From positions 1-27,375 of the forward strand of contig NZ_JASLDS010000039.1 of NCBI RefSeq assembly GCF_030151385.1: DNA of 27,375 nucleotides. Direction: 5' to 3'. The notes beneath the pieces were generated by a model. It did not search any database and was not told the origin of the DNA. It saw only the letters and a list, made by a program, of their open reading frames with translations. This document shows positions 22,856 to 27,375 of the stretch, piece after piece. A program made the position numbers and the translations under genes. This stretch comes from Soonwooa sp. GTDB taxonomy: Bacteria > Bacteroidota > Bacteroidia > Flavobacteriales > Weeksellaceae. Positions within the stretch are counted from its first letter, which is position 1. Every line of letters begins with the position of its first letter.

Positions 22856-23554
22856 ATGACAAGTGCAGACAAAATCAGACGACTTTACGACTTACCTAAA
22901 AATGAAAATTTTGGATTTAAAGAAGCGGAAATCAATGAATCTGAAAAATTATTGAATATTAAACTTCCATTAGAACTGAAAAATTATTATTTGACACTAG
23001 GAAAAGTTGAAGCCTTAAACTATTCATACAACAGACTTTTGAAACCAAACAAAGAAATCGGATTTTCAAATGACAGATATTTGGTGTTTTATGAGGAAAA
23101 TCAAGTCGTTGTTTATTGGGGAATAAAAGAAGTAGATTTAAAATTAGATAATCCACCAGTTTGGGGAAATTACGGAGCACCAGACGAACCAGATTGGCAT
23201 ATTGAAACTAATACAATAGATAGTTTCTTTTTGCTTATGGCTGTTTATAACGGAACTTTTGGTGGACTAAAATACAACGCCAATTATTTTGGCAATGTTC
23301 AAGTAGAAACGGTAAAAACCATAGAAAAGAATTGGAAAATAGTGCCAGAAATTTCTTGGGCGAAGCAAAAAGTTTACACAGACAATTTCAACGAAGTTCT
23401 AAGTCTATCATTTGATGACCAGAATAATTGCAATGGAATTTTCATTGGAACAAGTAACCAAGAAAGATTTGACAAAATTTTAGACAGTTTTGAAATTGAT
23501 TGGTCTTACACTTCATACGAAGACGAAGATTATGAAGAAGAATCTGAGAATTAA
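22856..23554 (+). CDS. SMI1/KNR4 (SUKH) family protein
   Basis: A 232-residue soluble protein of the SUKH superfamily, whose bacterial members are often immunity proteins against contact-dependent or polymorphic toxins. Family-like features: FKEAEINESEKLLNIKLPLELKNYYLTLG near the N-terminus (the LP..L..FY.. signature region), then a central beta part with YLVFYEENQVVVYWGIKE and PPVWGNYGAPDEPDW, and DSFFLLMAVYNGTFGG. The C-terminus is strongly acidic (SYEDEDYEEESEN). No toxin gene is next to it, so it is an orphan here. It lies between the two copies of the murI-end repeat, 26 bp after a GTTAGGT heptamer, and is followed at 13 bp by a palindromic element. Confidence 0.82.
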   Translation: MTSADKIRRLYDLPKNENFGFKEAEINESEKLLNIKLPLELKNYYLTLGKVEALNYSYNRLLKPNKEIGFSNDRYLVFYEENQVVVYWGIKEVDLKLDNPPVWGNYGAPDEPDWHIETNTIDSFFLLMAVYNGTFGGLKYNANYFGNVQVETVKTIEKNWKIVPEISWAKQKVYTDNFNEVLSLSFDDQNNCNGIFIGTSNQERFDKILDSFEIDWSYTSYEDEDYEEESEN

Positions 23555-23566
23555 AAATACTGCAAC

Positions 23567-23636
23567 TAACATTGTATTGGCAAAATGCGGGGTTAAATGT
23601 ATAATAGAACATTTTGCAATATTTATACACCAATAC
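23567..23636. repeat. attC-like palindromic element after the SUKH gene
   Basis: Begins TAAC 12 bp after the SUKH stop codon. Left arm GTATTGG (23574-23580) plus GCAAAATG (23580-23587); right arm CATTTTGC (23610-23617) and CCAATAC (23630-23636), with a 12-nt bulge on the right. The left half resembles the element at 26177-26210 (26 of 34 positions by eye). Stem-loop form, bulges, TAAC end and position just after a stop resemble integron attC sites, but the canonical R'/R'' motifs are not complete here. Confidence 0.5.
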
Positions 23637-23639
23637 TTT

Positions 23640-23789
23640 TTTCGGAAGCTAAACTTAAGACACATTATTTTTTTTATTTACGTTCTTATTTAACACTAAA
23701 TCTTGTCTTTTGATTTTAATCCTAGGAAGCACTTAGCATTTTTAAGAATTGAAACTTTGATTTCTGGTTTGAACAAACTTGTCAAAACC
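23640..23789. other. 150-bp spacer with possible gene remnant
   Basis: Between the palindrome and repeat copy B there is no complete gene. On the plus strand, 23703-23792 reads without a stop as SFDFNPRKHLAFLRIETLISGLNKLVKTN, which looks protein-like but has no recognisable start or family. It may be a decayed fragment brought in with the rearrangement. Confidence 0.3.
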
Positions 23790-23904
23790 AATCATCCTGA
23801 GGCATCAATTTTTTTATCTCTTTTGCAGCAGTCAAAGCACCAACACCAGAATCGAAAATTCCGATGGGTTGCTTTGCTGATAAATGTGTATTATTAGATT
23901 TCAA
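23790..23904 (-). pseudogene. murI: Truncated murI remnant
   Basis: The minus strand from TTG at 23904 encodes an N-terminal glutamate racemase fragment reading KSNNTHLSAKQPIGIFDSGVGALTAAKEIKKLMPQDD. After that, murI similarity ends and the frame stops soon afterwards. Differences from the intact copy include GVGG changed to GVGA and TVAK to TAAK, consistent with loss of constraint or origin from a related strain. The upstream TAATTTTG box is conserved, so a short transcript could still start here. Confidence 0.75.
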
Positions 23905-24021
23905 AAAAAATTCTTTGGTGCAAAATTACTTATTAAGTATGTTTTCAGCTTTAATATCGGAATTTTTTTTAATTTTAGAATTAATACTTCAAAAAAACTG
24001 ATTGCATCTATTCTTTAGTTA
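23790..24021. repeat. Direct repeat copy B of murI 5' end plus promoter region
   Basis: Second copy of the 22598-22826 sequence, 232 bp, about 94% identical with single-base changes and three 1-base insertions. Like copy A it ends in GTTA (24018-24021), but then continues CCCG instead of GGT. The two copies flank the SUKH gene. Confidence 0.85.
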
Positions 24022-24109
24022 CCCGCCATATTAAACAACCGCATAGTGCCGACACTTTAAAAATCTGCGATGGACTGTACCTCTGATAGTTCTCCATTCG
24101 GCTTACAAT

Positions 24110-25045
24110 TTATTTTTTAGGCAAACTCCATTTTTCAACTAATTCAGCATTAAGTCCACCTTCTTTTGCATTTGGCTTTCCTTGTCCTGTTGTTATTAAA
24201 CTTTGCAAACTGCCTTGTATGTAACTTGTCCAAGCATCATTACAAACTTCATAGCATTCATTTTCAGGGACAAGTCCGTGATGCGTAAAAATCAGTTGGG
24301 TTTTATCTCCAATTTTTGATATTTCAAAAACAATTTTGGTTCCTTTCCACTCGGTTTTGTCATTCACAAAATTAAATTCATTATCTTTTACGAACCATAC
24401 TACTTTCTTATTTGGAATTAGCTCAACAACAAGCATTTTTGATAGATGAACATCTTTGTAGTGATAGAAAAATTCTGCCTGAAGTTCATCTGTCTTTCCT
24501 TCAATTTCTTCAGACCACCACCCACGTACATTATTAACGGCTTTATAGACTTCTTCGGGAGAATTGTTTACTAATATCGATGTGGTATAGGAATTTTCAT
24601 CTTTAGAAATATCATTTCCTTTGCCTGTTTCTATAAGGCTTTTAAGGCTTTCTGTGATAAAAAAATTCCAAGAGTTAGAGCATACATTAAAACATTCAAA
24701 TTGAGGAATGAGCCCTAAATGTGTAAAGGTGATTTCTGTCTTTCCACCCTTTTCAGTTATTTCAAAAATCATTTGAGTGCCGTCCCATTCTTTTTCATAT
24801 TTATCTCCAAAGAAAGTATTATGGCTTTCCAAGACTTTCCAAGCAATTTTTTGAGGCGTGATCTGTGTGATACGAATCTTAGCTGTAAGATATTTGTCCC
24901 GATAGACAAACTCACTATTCAATTGTTCCGTACTGCCGTCAATATTTTTTGACCACCATCCGCGAACATTATTAATGGCACTAAATACTATTTCGGGACT
25001 TTGTTCAACTATAATAGTTGCGGTAAAATTTTCGTCCTTTTTCAT
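24110..25045 (-). CDS. Tandem SRPBCC (AHSA1/START-like) domain protein
   Basis: A 311-residue protein made of two homologous SRPBCC ligand-binding-fold domains, about residues 1-145 and 150-295. Both carry the same landmarks: an opening T.SI(I)V..SPE.V(F/Y).A(I)NNVRGWWS, a middle E.(E)W(D/K)GT(Q/K)(M/I)(V)FEI, and a closing TFTH.GL(I/V)P..EC(F/Y)(N/E)VC...W. Relatives usually have a single domain of about 150 residues, so this is an internal duplication. The family binds hydrophobic ligands or acts on them in an AHSA1-like way; the ligand here is unknown. No signal peptide. Divergent from the GlxA-type regulator, with a 124-bp shared control region containing a TAGTTTTG box (25069-25076, minus strand) 23 bp from the ATG. 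Confidence 0.85.
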   Translation of the reverse strand: MKKDENFTATIIVEQSPEIVFSAINNVRGWWSKNIDGSTEQLNSEFVYRDKYLTAKIRITQITPQKIAWKVLESHNTFFGDKYEKEWDGTQMIFEITEKGGKTEITFTHLGLIPQFECFNVCSNSWNFFITESLKSLIETGKGNDISKDENSYTTSILVNNSPEEVYKAVNNVRGWWSEEIEGKTDELQAEFFYHYKDVHLSKMLVVELIPNKKVVWFVKDNEFNFVNDKTEWKGTKIVFEISKIGDKTQLIFTHHGLVPENECYEVCNDAWTSYIQGSLQSLITTGQGKPNAKEGGLNAELVEKWSLPKK

Positions 25046-25124
25046 TTCTTTTATTTACTTTGTTAGTACAAAACTAATGTCTTATAATTAACTTTATAGT
25101 GTGTAAAATAGACATTATTAGGGG

Positions 25125-25155
25125 TTGATTTGGACAATATGATTTCTTACCTTTG
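25125..25155 (+). promoter_or_regulatory. Bacteroidetes-type promoter of the GlxA-family regulator gene
   Basis: TTG (25125-25127), 20 bp, then TACCTTTG (25148-25155) match the Bacteroidetes consensus well. The predicted start near 25161 leaves a leader of under 10 nt before the ATG at 25170. Confidence 0.65.
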
Positions 25156-25169
25156 CCGAAAAATATATA

Positions 25170-26150
25170 ATGAAACATATTTCCATCATAGTTCCTAATG
25201 GCAAAAACAATTTGAGTAGCATAATTGGTGCATACAAAATTTTGACAAGGGCTAACACAATTTGGAAAGAGAAAACCAAAAAAGAACGCTACAAAATAGA
25301 GATAGTTGGTATCGCAAAAAAAGTGGACTTTCATAGTGGATTATTTTCCGTAAAACCACATACACATATTTTAAATGTTGCAAAGACCAATTTAATTATC
25401 ATTCCGTCTTTAAACCACAATTTCCAAAAGGCAATAAAAGAGAATAGACCTTTGGTTGAGTGGATTGAAGAACAATATAAAAACGGTGCAGAAGTAGCAA
25501 GCATTTGCACGGGTGCATTTTTGTTGGCATCCTCGGGTTTGCTTAACGGCAAGACTTGTTCAACACATTGGGCATTTGCAGACACTTTCAAGACAATGTT
25601 TCCGAAAGTAAATTTGCAAACCGACAGACTAATCACGGATGAAAACGGCATTTATACCAATGGCGGTGCATACTCTTTTCTAAATCTCATTCTCTATTTA
25701 GTAGAAAAACATTTTGACAGACAAACAGCTATTTTTTGTTCCAAAATTTTTCAAATTGAAATGGACAGACAAAATCAATCGGCTTTCATTATTTTTTCGG
25801 GACAAAAATCGCACAGCGATGAAATCATAAAACAGGCACAGGATTACATTGAAAACAACCTGCAAGACAAAATATCCATTGAAGATTTAGCATCAAAATT
25901 CGCAGTTGGAAGACGAAACTTTGACAGACGTTTTATCAAAGCGACAGGCAACACACCTATTGAATACACTCAAAGAGTAAAAATTGAAGCGGCAAAGAAA
26001 TCGTTTGAAACAAGTAGAAAAAATATCAACGAAGTAATGTATGAAGTCGGCTATTCAGACGTAAAAGCATTTCGGGAAGTCTTTAAAAAAATATCGGGAA
26101 TGTCGCCATTAGAATACAGAAACAAATACAACAAAGAAGCACTAAACTAA
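25170..26150 (+). CDS. GlxA-family transcriptional regulator (DJ-1/PfpI plus AraC HTH)
   Basis: A 326-residue regulator. Residues 1-190 form a DJ-1/PfpI glutamine-amidotransferase-like domain with the nucleophile-elbow motif ASICTGAFLLASSGLLNGKTCSTHW (C113). Residues about 220-320 form an AraC-type double helix-turn-helix with ISIEDLASKFAVGRRNFDRRFIKATGNTPIEYTQRVKIEAAK and INEVMYEVGYSDVKAFREVFKKISGMSPLEYRNKY. The N-terminal domain probably senses a small molecule rather than acting as an enzyme. It is divergent from the double SRPBCC gene, which is its most likely target. Its stop is followed 26 bp later by a palindromic element. Confidence 0.9.
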   Translation: MKHISIIVPNGKNNLSSIIGAYKILTRANTIWKEKTKKERYKIEIVGIAKKVDFHSGLFSVKPHTHILNVAKTNLIIIPSLNHNFQKAIKENRPLVEWIEEQYKNGAEVASICTGAFLLASSGLLNGKTCSTHWAFADTFKTMFPKVNLQTDRLITDENGIYTNGGAYSFLNLILYLVEKHFDRQTAIFCSKIFQIEMDRQNQSAFIIFSGQKSHSDEIIKQAQDYIENNLQDKISIEDLASKFAVGRRNFDRRFIKATGNTPIEYTQRVKIEAAKKSFETSRKNINEVMYEVGYSDVKAFREVFKKISGMSPLEYRNKYNKEALN

Positions 26151-26176
26151 GCTCGCAGGACAAAAAACACGGCTGG

Positions 26177-26370
26177 TAACATCGGTTTGGCGAAATGCGG
26201 GCTGAAGTGCTAACATCAACTTTTGTACTTTCTACACGCCAAATGCGGTTCCGCATTTGTTTTTTTTCGTAAATTTACAAACACGGAAACCGCATTGGCT
26301 CCGTCCGTGCAAAACTGAACTTTTAGTCCAATTTTGTCCCGCACTATCGCCAAGCCGTTTTCCGTTAGCT
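26177..26370. repeat. Large attC-like imperfect palindrome after the regulator gene
   Basis: The 194-bp element opens with TAACATCGGTTTGGCG and closes with the complementary TCGCCAAGCCG...GTTAGCT. Left-arm blocks TAAC, CGG, TTGGCGA and TGCGGG pair with right-arm CCCGCA (26338-26343), TCGCCAA (26347-26353), CCG and GTTA (26364-26367), separated by bulges. GTTAGCT at the end is one base from the integron core GTTRRRY. A lipoprotein gene starts 23 bp later. The left half resembles 23567-23600. Canonical attC is usually shorter, so this is an architectural resemblance. Confidence 0.5.
26240..26267 (+). terminator. Intrinsic terminator of the regulator gene
   Basis: Perfect stem CAAATGCGG / CCGCATTTG with a 2-nt TT gap, so the true loop is slightly larger, followed by eight T residues. 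It sits inside the larger palindrome, 90 bp after the regulator stop. Confidence 0.8.
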
Positions 26371-26393
26371 GCAATTTTTTAAAGACTGCATCC

Positions 26394-26973
26394 ATGAAAA
26401 ATATTTGCAAGCTAATTTTAATGTTTATTTTACCAATTTTATTTGGTTGTAAAGACGAACAAAAATTACAAAGAAAAGAATTTATAAAAACTGCAAAAGT
26501 TTATTTTAGCGAGGAGTTCAAAAAAAGATGCAGATTTTAAGTCCTTAGACTCTTTAAGAATATTAAGAATTGACACATTGTCTGATAAAGATGAATTATA
26601 TGTATATATATGTCAATTATATAGATATAAAAACCATTTATTATCTCAATCAAAATCGCCGAAAGATTTGTACGAATTAATATATGGAACTGATGATTTT
26701 GATTCGCAAAAGTATGAAGACTACGTAAATACGTTAGAATATAAGTCTGTAAAAGAAAATGACGCAAAATTTACTGTTCTGAGGGATTCTATTGACTTTA
26801 TTAAAAAACAAATAAAACATTATGAACATATATTAATCAAAAAAGATAGTTTAAATATATGTATGTATGAAGTTAATTATATTTATCAAATAACAAATAA
26901 AAATATGATTACTGAAAAAGGTATTACATATTTATTATTTACAAAGTACCCCCCACCAAACGAAATGTCTTAA
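26394..26973 (+). pseudogene. Frameshifted lipoprotein gene, unknown function
   Basis: The ATG at 26394 starts a lipoprotein signal, MKNICKLILMFILPILFGC, with lipobox LFGC and Cys19, followed by KDEQKLQRKEFIKTAKVYFSEEF. At a run of seven A residues (26520-26526) the frame runs into a stop at 26540. Removing one A would continue into the next frame, which is open to 26973 and reads KKDADFKSLDSLRILRIDTLSDKDELYVYICQLYRYK and onwards, giving a protein of about 192 residues. The second part has no start codon of its own other than TTG, so the two parts are one broken gene (mutation or sequencing error). Very AT-rich, unlike the genes on the left, suggesting acquisition. No family recognised. Confidence 0.65.
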
Positions 26974-27108
26974 ATACACTCTAACAAAAAAAGCCGAAAA
27001 AGCCCATGAATAAAAGGGATACAGCATAAAAAGCCAAAAAGTAGGACGTGAAACAAAATGTCATTAAATACCATTTAAATAACATTTTAACCGATATTAA
27101 ATACCATA

Positions 27109-27136
27109 GAAACCCGCACATCTGCGGGTTTCTTAT
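27109..27136. terminator. Hairpin terminator at the right end
   Basis: Perfect 10-bp stem GAAACCCGCA / TGCGGGTTTC with loop CATC and a T-rich tail (CTTATTTT). It could terminate the rightward lipoprotein transcript. Confidence 0.65.
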
Positions 27137-27158
27137 TTTATATGCTAATATATACCAC

Positions 27159-27181
27159 ACGCCCACCAAATGGGCGTTTTT
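27159..27181. terminator. Second hairpin terminator at the right end
   Basis: Stem ACGCCCA / TGGGCGT with loop CCAAA followed by TTTT. It lies 27 bp after the previous hairpin; two in a row suggest strong insulation at an element boundary. Confidence 0.65.
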
Positions 27182-27258
27182 GCATTTTATAAGTTAAGCT
27201 ATACAGAGCTATAAAAGCCGAAAAATGAAAAATGAAAATTTAATGAAAAATGATGTTA

Positions 27259-27294
27259 GGCATACCTTTAGACATACCTTTAGGCATACCTTTG
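27259..27294. repeat. Three 12-bp tandem repeats
   Basis: GGCATACCTTTA, GACATACCTTTA and GGCATACCTTTG follow each other without gaps. Because 12 is a multiple of 3, they also encode a repeated tetrapeptide (GIPL, DIPL, GIPL) in a 23-codon frame starting at 27250, and G-M-(P/S)-K on the other strand. Iteron-like binding sites are the simplest reading. Confidence 0.8.
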
Positions 27295-27375
27295 GGATGT
27301 AAAAAATACGCTACTGAATAATATATAAACGTCAAAAAAAGGCTTAAAACAGCAGAAAAACACAAACTCAATACC

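Larger units (their letters stand above)
26974..27375. other. Gene-free right end with repeats and hairpins
   Basis: No convincing gene in this 400-bp stretch. It holds a 12-bp direct repeat (ATTAAATACCAT at 27063-27074 and 27096-27107), two GC-rich hairpins with T tails, a short direct repeat AGCTATA (27198 and 27208), and three 12-bp tandem repeats near 27259-27294. The density of repeats suggests the end of a mobile element or a recombinase/replication control region continuing beyond the window. Confidence 0.5.

Noticed and set aside
23567..23636. Calling the palindrome a confirmed integron attC site
   Set aside because: The R'/R'' core pair is incomplete at this copy and no integrase is present in the window, so only an architectural resemblance is claimed.
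26520..26527. Programmed -1 frameshift at A7G in the lipoprotein gene
   Set aside because: The downstream frame needs a +1 shift, not -1, and the slippery heptamer is not in the required phase.
26578..26973. Independent 131-codon gene
   Set aside because: It begins with TTG, has no initiation context, and its frame stays open upstream to the A7 run, so it is the 3' part of a frameshifted lipoprotein gene.
26981..27169. Minus-strand hydrophobic frame of 62 codons
   Set aside because: It spans two terminator hairpins and a direct repeat, is built from low-complexity AT-rich sequence, and matches no family.

Overview
The window looks like a chromosome segment from a low-GC member of the Bacteroidota, most likely the Flavobacteriia and within it the Weeksellaceae/Chryseobacterium group. 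Supporting signs are the nuoH-N order, Bacteroidetes-type promoter boxes (TTG about 20 bp before TAnnTTTG), scarce Shine-Dalgarno sequences, several TTG starts, and proteins typical of the group (DUF3822 beside rsmD, NamZ/DUF1343, a thioredoxin with a secreted N-terminus). The assignment is by recognition, not by database search.

Layout. 1-7308 is the distal half of a respiratory complex I operon, nuoH (5' end outside the window) to nuoN, tightly packed and closed by a strong hairpin terminator. 7531-9567 holds a luciferase-like flavin oxidoreductase facing the operon, then aqpZ with a tiny two-helix membrane protein. 9774-14371 is a cyanophycin locus: cphA (synthetase) leftward, and divergently cphB (cyanophycinase) and an isoaspartyl peptidase. 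Together they can make multi-L-arginyl-poly-L-aspartate, cut it to beta-Asp-Arg, and release Asp and Arg. 14753-16984 is a LolC/E-like permease followed by a cystathionine-beta-synthase-like PLP enzyme. Divergent from it is a secreted NamZ-type muramidase.

Between namZ and the next operon, 18266-18380 carries a textbook sigma-54 -24/-12 promoter, then about 88 nt without an ORF, then an intrinsic terminator. This looks like an undescribed sigma-54-dependent small RNA and is the most striking signal in the window. 18394-20445 is a three-gene leftward operon (thioredoxin-like protein, outer-membrane barrel, small membrane protein) with a recognisable promoter. Next come DUF3822-rsmD and convergent murI. 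The rsmD and murI stop codons overlap inside one hairpin.

From about 22,600 rightwards the sequence becomes accessory. A 230-bp direct repeat of the murI 5' end and promoter flanks an orphan SUKH/SMI1 gene. Further on lie a duplicated-domain SRPBCC protein divergent from a GlxA/AraC regulator, two related palindromic elements placed just after stop codons (attC-like in architecture), a frameshifted lipoprotein gene, and a gene-free right end with hairpins and 12-bp tandem repeats. The pattern suggests a cassette-type or mobile-element hotspot next to murI, although no integrase is visible in the window.

Several intergenic spacers also hold GC-rich or palindromic elements that look like dispersed extragenic repeats. 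No tRNA, rRNA, CRISPR array or complete insertion sequence was seen.
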